From Chloroflexota bacterium (GTDB lineage Bacteria; Chloroflexota; Anaerolineae; Aggregatilineales; UBA2796), in the NCBI GenBank assembly GCA_017743585.1, contig JAGHYP010000006.1, positions 1 through 27,117 on the forward strand: 27,117 bases of DNA, written 5' to 3'. Position 1 is the first letter of the stretch. Each line of letters opens with the position of its first letter. A program made the position numbers and the translations under genes. The notes under the pieces were generated by a model. It was not told the origin of the DNA. It did not search any database and saw only the letters and a list, made by a program, of their open reading frames with translations. Positions 1 through 7,678 of the stretch are shown here, in pieces.

Positions 1-152
1 GGGCAGGGCGGGTATTTGGTGGCTTGCGCCGTAGGCGTCGCCTCAGCTGTTTGAGCGGGCTGCGCTTGTGCAGCTGGCGCGCCGAGCGCAGCAGTCAGCA
101 GCGCCGCCAGAAGCAAGATGGCACACAGATGCATCGCATGGCGTGTGAGCAT
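1..152 (-). CDS. Secreted protein of unknown function, 5' fragment
   Basis: Only the first 50 codons are present; the gene runs off the left edge of the window. The start ATG is at 152, preceded by a GGAG Shine-Dalgarno sequence nine bases upstream. The product begins MLTRHAMHLC, continues with a leucine/alanine-rich hydrophobic core and a likely signal peptidase I site around residue 30 (AQA/QP). A Thr/Ala/Pro/Gln-rich stretch follows, as is common between a signal peptide and a folded extracellular domain. No domain is recognisable in the part that is present. It lies 69 bases downstream of the Rieske gene on the same strand, with a hairpin in the gap, so co-transcription is possible but uncertain. 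The secretion signal is clear; the function is unknown. Confidence 0.7.
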   Translation of the reverse strand, partial: MLTRHAMHLCAILLLAALLTAALGAPAAQAQPAQTAEATPTAQATKYPPC

Positions 153-183
153 TCGTCAGATCTCCGATAAACAGATTGTCTTA

Positions 184-205
184 GCGCATGCTGCACGTCA
201 TGCGC
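184..205 (-). terminator. Hairpin between the Rieske gene and the secreted-protein gene
   Basis: A perfect 7-base inverted repeat (GCGCATG / CATGCGC) encloses an 8-base loop, starting 17 bases after the Rieske stop codon. No clean U-tract follows on the minus strand, only a moderately T-rich stretch. It could be a weak terminator, an RNA processing element or an operator for the downstream gene. Confidence 0.35.
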
Positions 206-221
206 ACACAGAGTGAAGCGA

Positions 222-530
222 TTAGATCAAAATTTGCAGCGCGTCGCCCTCTACGCGCACCTCGAAGCGCCGCACGTCCTGCGTGGCAGGCATCGAGAGC
301 GCCTTGCCGGTCGAGATATCGAAGCGCGCGCCATGGCGCGGACACTCGATCTCAAGACCGTGCAATTCGCCTTCGGCGAGTGGACCGTCATCGTGCGTGC
401 AGACATCTTCAATGGCGTAATACGTGCCGCCGACGTTGAAGATGGCGATGTAGCGCTCTTTGACTTCCACTACGATACGCTCGCCGGGCGGTACATCAGC
501 GGCGCGCGCCACTGTGACGTATTCGGGCAT
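222..530 (-). CDS. Rieske-type [2Fe-2S] ferredoxin
   Basis: A 102-residue soluble Rieske protein of the small ferredoxin type (NirD/BphF-like in size). The cluster ligands are visible: C44-x-H46 (VCTHDDGPL) and C63-x-x-H66 (CPRHGARFD), 16 residues apart. There is no signal peptide or membrane anchor, so it should work in the cytoplasm carrying single electrons. I chose the ATG at 530 (MPEYVTV), with AAAGG about eight bases upstream. An open frame continues to 605, but those extra 25 residues (arginine-rich, MARPRHRR) do not fit the family. The gene lies 80 bases downstream of a diiron desaturase-like gene on the same strand, which suggests it donates electrons to that enzyme. That partnership is inferred from position only. 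Confidence 0.9.
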   Translation of the reverse strand: MPEYVTVARAADVPPGERIVVEVKERYIAIFNVGGTYYAIEDVCTHDDGPLAEGELHGLEIECPRHGARFDISTGKALSMPATQDVRRFEVRVEGDALQILI

Positions 531-610
531 GTGCCAGAGCCTTTCTGTGTGTTCGGACTTCGCGCCTGCCCTTAGATCATAGCGTCTGTGGCGCGGTCGA
601 GCCAACTGCG

Positions 611-1513
611 TCAGTCGGCGGCGCCTTCCTTGCGCTTCCTGCGGCGCTCCATTAGGCGAGCGGCGATGCGCCCCAATCTTTGATGATGCTTGATCAGCCT
701 CAACTGCGCCTCGCGCGCCCGGGCGAGCGTCGGCTCGAGCTGATCAATGCCCCAGTAGCGCCATAGCGCGTCGATCACCTGCGTGTAGTATTCTGCAGGG
801 CCGTAGTTTGCCTTCGCCGCCAAGAGTTCAGCGCGCTCTTGATAGTTCGGCATGCCGCTGCCGGGCATCTCAAACTTCATGATGATCTCGGCTAGCGGGT
901 AGACGTAATTCGGCTCAACTTCAAGGTGATACTTGACGGCGTCGCGATAGAACGCCATGTGAAGCGTCTCGTCCTTCGCCAGGCGGCGCAGCGCACGCGC
1001 AAGACGTGGATCTTCTGCCTCGGCCACGTCTGCCACGCGCAGGTAGAACGTCTGCGTCGCCAGCTCTTGAATGGCGGTGTACGCAATGGCGCCAAAGTGC
1101 GAGTCAATGGTGGTCGCCCAGCCCTGCCGAAGCACGCTCTTGCGCAAGACGGCGCGCTGCTTCGGATCGCCATTGCCGCCCAGCAGCAGGTACGTCTCTA
1201 GGAGCAGCGCGTGCTGATCCTCTTCCGAAGTCCACGTGTGCAAGAAGTCGATCATCACGCGCAGCGAGCCGCGAAAGGCATCGTACAAGTGCGTGGTGAA
1301 CCACGGCAAGTTCACTTCGGTCAGCATTGCCGTCTCAACGGCTGTGTAGACGACAGGCGAGAGCCGTGGAATGCTCTCAGGGTTTGCCCTCAGCTCGTCA
1401 AGCGGCAGATATTCGCTGTATGACCAGTCAATGCGCTTGGCGCGCTCAAGGTGCGCTTCGTACAGACTGCGCAGCTTCGGCTCTAGGGAGGGTATCAGAT
1501 GTGCGAGCGTCAT
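611..1513 (-). CDS. Acyl-ACP desaturase-like ferritin-fold diiron enzyme
   Basis: A 300-residue soluble protein resembling the stearoyl-ACP desaturase / mycobacterial DesA family, which uses a carboxylate-bridged diiron site, O2 and two electrons to place a cis double bond in an acyl-ACP chain. All six expected ligands can be placed: E66 (TEVNLP), E98 and H101 (EEDQH), E150 (IQELATQ), E182 and H185 (DETLH). Their spacing closely matches the plant enzyme. The C-terminus is basic (MERRRKRK). An AGAGG motif lies about nine bases before the ATG at 1513. Other members of this ferritin-like superfamily could look similar, so the substrate and double-bond position cannot be read from the sequence. 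The Rieske gene follows on the same strand and may supply electrons. I saw no strong promoter in the 278 bases upstream (1514-1791). Confidence 0.82.
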   Translation of the reverse strand: MTLAHLIPSLEPKLRSLYEAHLERAKRIDWSYSEYLPLDELRANPESIPRLSPVVYTAVETAMLTEVNLPWFTTHLYDAFRGSLRVMIDFLHTWTSEEDQHALLLETYLLLGGNGDPKQRAVLRKSVLRQGWATTIDSHFGAIAYTAIQELATQTFYLRVADVAEAEDPRLARALRRLAKDETLHMAFYRDAVKYHLEVEPNYVYPLAEIIMKFEMPGSGMPNYQERAELLAAKANYGPAEYYTQVIDALWRYWGIDQLEPTLARAREAQLRLIKHHQRLGRIAARLMERRRKRKEGAAD

Positions 1514-1791
1514 TTGGTTATGCCTCTACCTTTCAAAAATTCAACGGACGCGCTGATCGGATTGCGCAAGCGCGCTGGATCGTAACCTTTTTCACAAAAT
1601 ATGGCGAGGAACGCCGCCGAACTCATCTTTTAAGCAGGCTGCTGAGCGCTGCGCTTGAGTTGAGCCTTAAAGTCTTGTGTAGCGAAGCGCAGGAGCCGCC
1701 CCGCGCCAGAAGTTCGCTGCCCGTGCCGCGCTCAGCGATTCGTCTACGATTTAGCACCAAGGATCGGGCTTGGCTGCCAGCGCAGTGCTGC

Positions 1792-3087
1792 TCAGTGGTA
1801 AGCAGGCAGCAGCGCGCCGTGCGCGGCGATCAGCTCGTCTACCAAAGACCAAATCTGATCGAGGTCAAGCTCGGCTGCCGTGTGCGGGTCGAGCATGGCG
1901 GCGTGGTAGATGTGCTCGCGCTTGCCTGTCAGGGCGGCTTCGACGGTCAGCGCCTGCACATTGATGTTGGTCTGCATCAGGGCGGCCAGGTGCAGCGGCA
2001 GCGCGCCGATCCTAATCGGCTGGATGCCGTTTTTATCCACAAGGCACGGCACCTCCACACAACAGCCTTGCGGTAAGTTGTCGATCAAGCCGTGATTGAT
2101 CACGTTGCCGTAGATGACGCGCGGCGTGCCTGTCTCGATGCTGTGGATGATCAGCGCGGCGTACTCATCGCTGCGCTGAACGGTTATTGGCGCGCCGCCT
2201 TCAAGCGCCTGTCGTTGCGCTTCCCACAGCGCGATCTGCGCTTCGCAACGCCGAAGGTACTCGTCAAGCGGGATGTTGAAGCGCTCGATCAAGTCAGGAC
2301 GGTCGCGCTTGATGAACCACGGCACATACTCGCTGAAATGCTCGCTGCTCTCCGTCACAAAATAGCCCAGCCGCCGCAACACCTCATAGCGCACCCGATT
2401 CCAGCTCGGCACGCGACCTTCTTCGATCACGCGTCGGAGACGCGGATACAAATCCTCGCCGTTGCGCTCAAAACGCAAATAGAACGACATGTGATTGATG
2501 CCTGCCGCCAGATAGTTGATCTCCTCAAGCGGCACGCCGATATCGCGCGCGAGGTCGCGAGCCGTGCCTTGCACGCTATGGCACAGTCCGACGGTTTTAA
2601 TGCGCGTGGCGCGGCTGATGGCCCAGCAATTCATCGCCATTGGGTTCACGTATTGCAGAAACGTGACCTCTGGGCAGAGCTGCTCCATGTCGCGGCATAT
2701 GTCCAGCAAGACGGGGATAGTGCGCAGGGCGCGCATGATACCGCCGATGCCAAGCGTATCGGCGATGGTCTGGCGCAAGCCGTATTTCTTGGGAATCTCG
2801 AAGTCGGTGACGGTAGCAGGCTTGTAGCCGCCGACTTGGATCATGCAGATGGCGTAATCGGCGCCGTCCAGTGCGGCGCGCCGATCGAGCGTAGCGCTGA
2901 TCCGCGCACGCGTCCCGAGCGCTTCATTCAAGCGATGCGCCACGATCTCAGAGGTGCGCAAGCGCTGTGGATCGATATCGAACAGGGCGAACTCGCTCTC
3001 CGCCAACTCAGGGAAGGTCAAGATATCGCCCATCAGTTGCTTAGCGAAGACAGTGCTGCCTGCGCCAATGAAAGTGATTTTCGGCAT
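1792..3087 (-). CDS. melA: Family GH4 alpha-galactosidase/alpha-glucosidase
   Basis: A 431-residue cytoplasmic glycosidase of family GH4, the group that hydrolyses glycosides by a redox elimination mechanism using NAD+ and a divalent metal. The N-terminus has the dinucleotide-binding loop FIGAGS (residues 6-11) and the acidic strand end LFDID. The metal/substrate motifs are CHSVQG (C169, H170) and AGINHMSFY (N198, H199). The CHSVQ form is typical of MelA-type alpha-galactosidases, though GH4 enzymes differ in substrate and alpha-glucosidase activity is possible. Start: ATG at 3087 with AGGA eight bases upstream. The frame is open to 3168, but those 27 residues do not resemble the family. It is a single gene, divergent from the processing protease. 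No sugar transporter is adjacent. Confidence 0.88.
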   Translation of the reverse strand: MPKITFIGAGSTVFAKQLMGDILTFPELAESEFALFDIDPQRLRTSEIVAHRLNEALGTRARISATLDRRAALDGADYAICMIQVGGYKPATVTDFEIPKKYGLRQTIADTLGIGGIMRALRTIPVLLDICRDMEQLCPEVTFLQYVNPMAMNCWAISRATRIKTVGLCHSVQGTARDLARDIGVPLEEINYLAAGINHMSFYLRFERNGEDLYPRLRRVIEEGRVPSWNRVRYEVLRRLGYFVTESSEHFSEYVPWFIKRDRPDLIERFNIPLDEYLRRCEAQIALWEAQRQALEGGAPITVQRSDEYAALIIHSIETGTPRVIYGNVINHGLIDNLPQGCCVEVPCLVDKNGIQPIRIGALPLHLAALMQTNINVQALTVEAALTGKREHIYHAAMLDPHTAAELDLDQIWSLVDELIAAHGALLPAYH

Positions 3088-3124
3088 AGCGATATTCCTT
3101 GCTCGCAGATGAAATTGCCCAGAG

Positions 3125-3130
3125 AGTATA
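3125..3130 (-). promoter_or_regulatory. Possible -10 box for the GH4 gene
   Basis: TATACT on the minus strand lies 37 bases before the GH4 ATG at 3087. No convincing -35 hexamer is found at 16-18 bases, so this is only a candidate. Its position supports the 3087 start over the upstream ones. Confidence 0.3.
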
Positions 3131-3159
3131 GCGCAAGGCAGCTTGTCAGCAGCGCTGCG

Positions 3160-3189
3160 TTGTCTCAAATGCCTTGAATGTTATACAAT
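3160..3189 (+). promoter_or_regulatory. Candidate sigma70-type promoter for the S41 protease gene
   Basis: TTGTCT (3160-3165) and TACAAT (3184-3189) are separated by 18 bases; TATACA at 3182 would give 16. Transcription would start near 3196. That lies downstream of the earliest possible ATG (3178) and so favours the ATG at 3235. Confidence 0.45.
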
Positions 3190-3234
3190 CTGCTCTATCG
3201 CTCAACAGTAACGGCTAGAGTGAGAGCTTTTGCC

Positions 3235-4449
3235 ATGAGACGCTTCTTGCAGGTGATATGCGCAGTCGCCCTGATCGGCAGTGTATTCAGCGCGGGTGTG
3301 CTGGTCGGCAGCCGGATGCCGATTGCCTCTGCGCAAGGCGGCACGCCGAGCGACCTTGAGCGGACTTTTGCGCCGTTTTGGGAAGCATGGAATTTGATCA
3401 AGCGCACCTTTGTGCGCGCCGATCAGCTGGATGACACTAAGATGATGGAAGGCGCGCTGCGCGGCTTGGTGCAATCGCTAGGCGATGACCGCAGCGCCTA
3501 TCTCGACCCCGTCGCCTTTAAGCAGCAGACGAGCCGTCTGCAGAGCGAGTACGAGGGCATCGGCGCCAGCGTCCGCAAAGACGAGGTGACAGGCGGCGTG
3601 CGAATTGTGCGCACTTTTGAAGGCTCGCCGGCGCGCTCGCTGCTGCGCGAAGGCGATATCATCCTGACTGTGGACGGGCAGGATATCACGTCGCTCTCGC
3701 TCACAGAAGCCGTCGGCAAAATCCGCGGTCCAGCGGGCTCGTTAGTTCGCTTGGGCGTTCTGCGGCGCGGCGAGCGCGACATCATCGAGGTCACTGTGCG
3801 CCGCGCGCGTATCAAGCAAGAGATCGTCTCGGTCGCGCTCTTCGAGGGCAATATCGGCTACATCAAGCTCTCGCAGTTCACTGATGCGAGCGCTGAGGAT
3901 GTCTCTAAGGCGCTGGCGCGGCTGGACGCCAACAACTTGAATGGCTTGATTCTGGACATGCGCAACGACCCAGGCGGTCCGCTCTCATCTGCGCTGAACG
4001 TGGCGAGTTTGTTCTTGACCGATGGCACGCTCATCCTTGAGCGCGGGCGGCGCAGCCGCACGGACATCCGTTATGAGTCGAAGGCGAAGCAGCTGGCAGC
4101 GCAAGGCTACACATTGGCGCCTGACGTGCCACTGGTGATCCTTTTGAACCAAGCCAGCGCAAGCGCCAGCGAGCTGGTGGCGGCCGCGTTGCAAGATCGC
4201 GGCAGAGCAAAGGTCGTTGGCACAGTCTCGTTTGGCAAAGGCTCGATTCAAACGTGGAACACGCTTAGCAACGGCGGCGGCTTGATTCTCACTGTAGCGA
4301 ACTTCTTCAAGCCGAGCGGCGGCGCGATTGAAGGCGTCGGCATCATCCCTGATGTCTTCGTGCCGTGGACGGAAGAGCAGCAAGAGGCGCGTCCGAACTA
4401 CGATCCGCAGCTGAGCGAGGCGATCTGGCTGCTACGCGGTCGCTTCTGA
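3235..4449 (+). CDS. S41 family C-terminal processing peptidase (CtpA/Prc-like)
   Basis: A 404-residue serine protease exported or anchored by an N-terminal hydrophobic segment (FLQVICAVALIGSVF). A helical region follows, then a PDZ domain (about residues 85-170, with the EGSPARSLLREGDIIL ligand-binding stretch) and the S41 catalytic core. The Ser-Lys dyad is visible: S310 in NQASASASE and K335 in SFGKGS, exactly 25 residues apart as in plant CtpA. Such proteases trim or degrade proteins at their C-termini outside the cytoplasm. I chose the ATG at 3235 (MRRFLQV), with a GAGAG motif about eight bases upstream, because the candidate promoter lies just before it. The frame is open to an ATG at 3178. 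A strong hairpin follows the stop codon, so the gene is probably monocistronic. Confidence 0.92.
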   Translation: MRRFLQVICAVALIGSVFSAGVLVGSRMPIASAQGGTPSDLERTFAPFWEAWNLIKRTFVRADQLDDTKMMEGALRGLVQSLGDDRSAYLDPVAFKQQTSRLQSEYEGIGASVRKDEVTGGVRIVRTFEGSPARSLLREGDIILTVDGQDITSLSLTEAVGKIRGPAGSLVRLGVLRRGERDIIEVTVRRARIKQEIVSVALFEGNIGYIKLSQFTDASAEDVSKALARLDANNLNGLILDMRNDPGGPLSSALNVASLFLTDGTLILERGRRSRTDIRYESKAKQLAAQGYTLAPDVPLVILLNQASASASELVAAALQDRGRAKVVGTVSFGKGSIQTWNTLSNGGGLILTVANFFKPSGGAIEGVGIIPDVFVPWTEEQQEARPNYDPQLSEAIWLLRGRF

Positions 4450-4460
4450 GCCCCATACGC

Positions 4461-4496
4461 AAGCGTGCCGTAGGCGATCTGACCTACGGCACGCTT
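4461..4496. terminator. Bidirectional hairpin between ctpA-like gene and tRNA-Lys
   Basis: A perfect 14-base inverted repeat (AAGCGTGCCGTAGG and its complement) with an 8-base loop starts 12 bases after the protease stop codon and 17 bases beyond the 3' end of the convergent tRNA gene. The stem is strong enough to end transcription from both sides, but neither side has a U-tract. Confidence 0.65.
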
Positions 4497-4512
4497 CCAA
4501 GGCTCAGCTGGA

Positions 4513-4585
4513 TGACTCCGGGAGGACTCGAACCTCCAACCAATTGATTAAGAGTCAACTGCTCTGCCAATTGAGCTACGGAGCC
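4513..4585 (-). tRNA. tRNA-Lys(CTT)
   Basis: The minus strand folds into a complete 73-nt cloverleaf. The acceptor stem GGCTCCG pairs with CGGAGTC (one G-U). The D-arm is GCTC/GAGC. The anticodon stem GTTGA/TCAAT carries the loop CTCTTAA with anticodon CTT. There is a 5-base variable loop, and the T-arm GGAGG/CCTCC carries the loop TTCGAGT. The discriminator base is A. CCA is not encoded (TCC follows the discriminator), so it must be added by a nucleotidyltransferase. It reads codon AAG. Confidence 0.97.
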
Positions 4586-4845
4586 AACTCGGCCCACGAT
4601 CATAGCCCGACTTCGCCGCAGGAGCAAGGCTGAATCAAGGGCCATACGAAAACTCTAATCTTTTAATGCACGTTAAATTCGGCGCCGAGCGCGTTTTGGT
4701 GCGGCGCGCAGTTCAGCAAGGCGCGACTCTAGCTCGGCAATCTTGATGATCGAGCGCGGTTGCGACGCGCCGCCTCAGGCGTATCTGATGAAGCCATGCC
4801 TTGATCAGAGCAGTCGCTTTCTGGGCGCGCTGAGCATCCTAACAG

Positions 4846-5146
4846 ATGCAAAGCAAGCCGCTGCTAACCAGCGCAGCGATCGGCGCAGTGGCAGCCGGGG
4901 CGCAGCTCAGCAAAGGGGCAGTGAACGCGGTCGCCGCGGCTGCGCGAGGTGGCGACGCGCAGGCAGTCTGTCTCGCGCATACGCCCTCTGATGGCAATAC
5001 ATCTTCGGCTCGCTACCGAGCAGCTTGAGGCGAGTCTGCTGACCGTGAGCGCTATCGCCGCCAAACTGAGGGCGACCGACATCTGCAATGCAGCGCGCCA
5101 TGCCGAGTCGCTAGGCGGCGCGCCTGCTTTGCGCGACCTAGCCTGA
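4846..5146 (+). pseudogene. Possible remnant of Hpt (histidine phosphotransfer) domain(s)
   Basis: Two overlapping frames each carry an Hpt-like helix pattern. The first, ending at 5028, contains VAAAARGGDAQAVCLAHT, which resembles the helix leading to the phosphorylated histidine (…gDa.a...laHtLKG…). The following LKG is replaced by PSDG. The second frame, ending at 5146, contains QLEASLLTVSAIAAKLRAT and then ARHAESLGGAPALRDLA, which resembles the second half of an Hpt domain with the KGxxxNL segment deleted. Neither is intact, both lack the LKG core, and the halves are out of frame, so any ancestral gene is dead. A histidine kinase starts 170 bases downstream, which makes a lost phosphorelay module plausible. 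The identification rests on short pattern matches made by eye and is weak. Confidence 0.27.
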
Positions 5147-5177
5147 GCCTTTGCGCGCTACCCCGGCGCACAAGAGC

Positions 5178-5189
5178 CGAGTATACTCG
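5178..5189 (+). promoter_or_regulatory. Palindrome over a -10-like box before the histidine kinase
   Basis: CGAGTATACTCG is a perfect 12-base palindrome whose centre includes TATACT (5182-5187), a good -10 hexamer. No matching -35 is evident, so an activator site or operator is possible. It lies about 125 bases before the kinase start. Confidence 0.3.
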
Positions 5190-5259
5190 AATCGGCAGCC
5201 GCATAGCCGAACGGCATCGTGCAGCAGGTCTCTTCGCACCACATGCATGAGCTCGTGAG

Positions 5260-5291
5260 AAGGGAGGCAGGCGGTGAGCGCTTCCGCGTAG
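5260..5291 (+). promoter_or_regulatory. Strong RBS with five-codon mini-ORF in the kinase leader
   Basis: An AAGGGAGG-type ribosome binding site is followed by a GTG at 5274 encoding V/M-S-A-S-A and then TAG (5289-5291). This frame is the same as that of the histidine kinase starting at 5316, which has no visible ribosome binding site of its own. It may be a leader peptide with reinitiation, or the true kinase start interrupted by a nonsense change or sequencing error. Confidence 0.4.
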
Positions 5292-5315
5292 CCGAAGCAG
5301 CGCCGCCGAACGTTT

Positions 5316-7649
5316 GTGGAGACTTCACCTACCTATATCCTCGCCGCGCTGATCTGTGCAGGCTACCTTGCCCTGATCGTCTATAGCTTGCACCGCAGCA
5401 CCAAGGCCAACCGAGCGCGCCGTTGGCTGCGTGGCACGCTCACTTTGGCCCTTATAGCGCAGGCGATTCATTTCCTAGCGCCAGAGGCGCACTTAGGCCC
5501 GTACGCAGGACTTCTCGTAGGCGGCCTGACGCAGCCTGCGCTGGCTGTGCTGCTGATGAGCGCGATGCTGGCAGGCTACGGCGCGCTCACTGTGTGCTAT
5601 CTCGGCGGGCGCCTCGTCCACGGCCTGTTTGCGCTGAGCGCTTTGGCGTGGAGCGGCTTGTTCTTCGGCGCGCTGAGCGCGGCGGAAAAAGTATCGCTTG
5701 GGCAAGCTGGCTGGATCACGGCGGCATTCGGCGCAGCAGATGCGACGCTGCGCTCGGCTGCGCTCGGCTACTGGTTGATCTTAGGCACGATTGTGCTGAT
5801 TGCCGCTGTGTACAGCTTCACTGCAGCGCACTTGGCTGAGGTCGCCAATCGCGCGATGTTCTGGCTGCTGATGGCGCCGCTTGTGCTGATGGGCGCTTTG
5901 GCCGGCGTCAGCGGCAGCTCTGGGCCGCGCGAACTCGGCTGGATCATGCAATTCAGCGGCTTGTTTGGCGTCACTTGCGCCGTGCTGAGCCTGCGCGTCT
6001 TGGACGTGCGCCGCATCTTCCGCCTAGCCTTCGCCGGCGCGCTCACGGTCGTCATCACCTTTCTCGCCATTGTCGGCGCGATCTGGGTCGCGCAGAACAT
6101 CCCTGCCGATGATCCGAATCGGCTGCTCTTGGTCGCCGGCACGGCGGCCGTGGCAGCGGCGCTCTGCGTGCCATTGCGCGCCCTCAGCGCCGCGCTAGCG
6201 GATCGCGTCTTCGGCGCGCCAATTGAGGGCAGCACTGCCTTCGTGCGGCAATACAGCCAAGATATCGCAGGCGTTGTCGAGCTGACCGAGCTCTCTGACA
6301 TGGCGATTAGCACGCTGCGGAGCGCTCTGCGCGTGCGCAGCGCGGGCATCCTGCTGGCGACCAGCGAGAACGACGACACGATCCGTCTAGAGCCGATGCG
6401 TAGCAGCCTGAGCGAGATGCCTGAGGTTCGCGGCTGGCTGCCGCGCAGCAGTCCGATCTACAAGACGCTCTTCGAGCGGCGTCTGCCGCTCTTGCAGTAC
6501 GATATCGAATACTCGCGCGATTACGCCGATGTAGCGCCTGAGCTGAAGTCGTTTTTCAGGCAGCTGCGCATGAGCGCCTACGCGCCGATCACCATGCAAG
6601 GGCAGATCATCGGCGTGCTGGCGATGGCTGCCAAGAGCAACGACGACCCCTTCTCCGCGCAGGATTTAGAGCTTTTCGCTACGCTCGCCGCACAAACAGG
6701 CGTCGCTTTGCGCAACGCGCGCCTTGTCAGCGACCTGCGCAAAGCGCGCGACGAGACCGAAACGCTCAATCGCGATCTCCTCAGCACCAAAGAGCGCCTT
6801 GAGCTGCTCGACTCGGTCAAGACGGACTTTGTGACCATCGCCAGCCATGAGCTGCGCACTCCGCTCACACAAATTGTAGGCTATACCGATATCCTCGACG
6901 CGCTTAGCCAGCAGCCTGTGATCGAGCCCGAGCGCGTCGGCGCGGTGACCAGCAACATTCGCAGAGCTACAGAGCGCCTTGAAGCGCTCATCGCCGATAT
7001 GCTCGATGTCAGCCGCCTCGGCCTAGACGCGATGGACTTGCACTTCATGCCGACTACGCTCGACTCAGTGCTACGGCTGGCTATTGAGCCGTTGCAAGAG
7101 AGCATCAGGCAGCGCAAGTTGCAACTGACCGCGCGCGGCTTGCGGGGTCTGCCCGAGATCGAGGGCGATCAGCAGCGCTTGGTGCAGGCTTTCAAGAATG
7201 TTATCCTGAACGCGATCAAGTACACCCCTGACGGCGGACGCATTGACATCACAGTGCGCTTGGAGACCAACGCCGAAGGCAATGAAGTCATCCACGTCGA
7301 GATAAAAGACACTGGTATCGGTATCGATCCACGCAACCACGAGCTGATCTTCGAGAAGTTTTTCCGCGTCGGCGATCCTAGCTTGCATTCCTCAGGCGCC
7401 ACCAAGTTCATGGGCGCAGGGCCCGGCTTAGGGTTGACCATCGCGCGCGGCGTGATCAACGCGCATGGCGGACGCATCTGGGTTGAAAGTCCGGGCATGG
7501 ATATGGAGAAACTGCCTGGCACCACTGTCCACGTCGTGCTGCCGACCAAGCTGACTGAGCGCGATAAAAGCACTTCGCGTTTTAAGGTCACCTCACTCTC
7601 TGCCAGCCGCGCGCACATGGCAACTTCAGGCGCGCCTATCAAATCGTGA
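5316..7649 (+). CDS. Membrane sensor histidine kinase with GAF domain
   Basis: A 777-residue sensor kinase. Roughly the first 300 residues hold about eight to nine hydrophobic segments, a large membrane sensor region. A GAF-like domain follows (about 315-465, including MSAYAPITMQGQIIGVLAMA), then a coiled-coil linker (about 470-500). The HisKA domain has phospho-acceptor H511 (ASHELRTPL). The ATPase domain has an N-box (N628-N632, NVILNAIKYTPDGG), D665 in DTGIGI and the lid GPGLGLTIARGVI. There is no receiver domain, and no response regulator gene is nearby, so its partner is encoded elsewhere. The GTG at 5316 is the first start after an in-frame TAG at 5289 and lacks a ribosome binding site, so the true N-terminus is uncertain. 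Its stop overlaps a possible GTG of the next gene. Confidence 0.9.
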   Translation: METSPTYILAALICAGYLALIVYSLHRSTKANRARRWLRGTLTLALIAQAIHFLAPEAHLGPYAGLLVGGLTQPALAVLLMSAMLAGYGALTVCYLGGRLVHGLFALSALAWSGLFFGALSAAEKVSLGQAGWITAAFGAADATLRSAALGYWLILGTIVLIAAVYSFTAAHLAEVANRAMFWLLMAPLVLMGALAGVSGSSGPRELGWIMQFSGLFGVTCAVLSLRVLDVRRIFRLAFAGALTVVITFLAIVGAIWVAQNIPADDPNRLLLVAGTAAVAAALCVPLRALSAALADRVFGAPIEGSTAFVRQYSQDIAGVVELTELSDMAISTLRSALRVRSAGILLATSENDDTIRLEPMRSSLSEMPEVRGWLPRSSPIYKTLFERRLPLLQYDIEYSRDYADVAPELKSFFRQLRMSAYAPITMQGQIIGVLAMAAKSNDDPFSAQDLELFATLAAQTGVALRNARLVSDLRKARDETETLNRDLLSTKERLELLDSVKTDFVTIASHELRTPLTQIVGYTDILDALSQQPVIEPERVGAVTSNIRRATERLEALIADMLDVSRLGLDAMDLHFMPTTLDSVLRLAIEPLQESIRQRKLQLTARGLRGLPEIEGDQQRLVQAFKNVILNAIKYTPDGGRIDITVRLETNAEGNEVIHVEIKDTGIGIDPRNHELIFEKFFRVGDPSLHSSGATKFMGAGPGLGLTIARGVINAHGGRIWVESPGMDMEKLPGTTVHVVLPTKLTERDKSTSRFKVTSLSASRAHMATSGAPIKS

Positions 7650-7678
7650 AAGCAAGAAATAAAAAATGGACGCGTCAC

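Larger units (their letters stand above)
4586..5315. other. 730-base region without an intact gene
   Basis: No open frame here looks like an intact protein. On the minus strand, an open stretch ending in a TAA at 4673-4675 reads IIKIAELESRLAELRAAPKR near its end, like the helical tail of a lost protein. A second piece (DAQRAQKATALIKAWLHQIR, about 4838-4775) joins it only through a frameshift. On the plus strand, 4846-5146 recalls Hpt domains (separate entry). From 5147 to 5315 there is a 12-base palindrome containing a -10-like box, a strong ribosome binding site before a five-codon mini-ORF, and then the kinase start. The whole stretch reads as a decayed locus plus the kinase leader. Confidence 0.5.

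Noticed and set aside
1327..2076. 249-codon open frame on the plus strand
   Set aside because: It runs antisense through the desaturase gene end, the intergenic gap and the GH4 gene, has no recognisable domain and has the composition expected of a shadow frame in GC-rich DNA.
2092..3177. 361-codon plus-strand open frame antisense to the GH4 gene
   Set aside because: It mirrors the codon pattern of a well-identified GH4 gene; its protein is His/Arg/Ala-rich without motifs.
4743..5028. Short plus-strand open frames as real small genes
   Set aside because: They lack ribosome binding sites and are out of frame with each other; at best they are remnants (see the Hpt-like entry).
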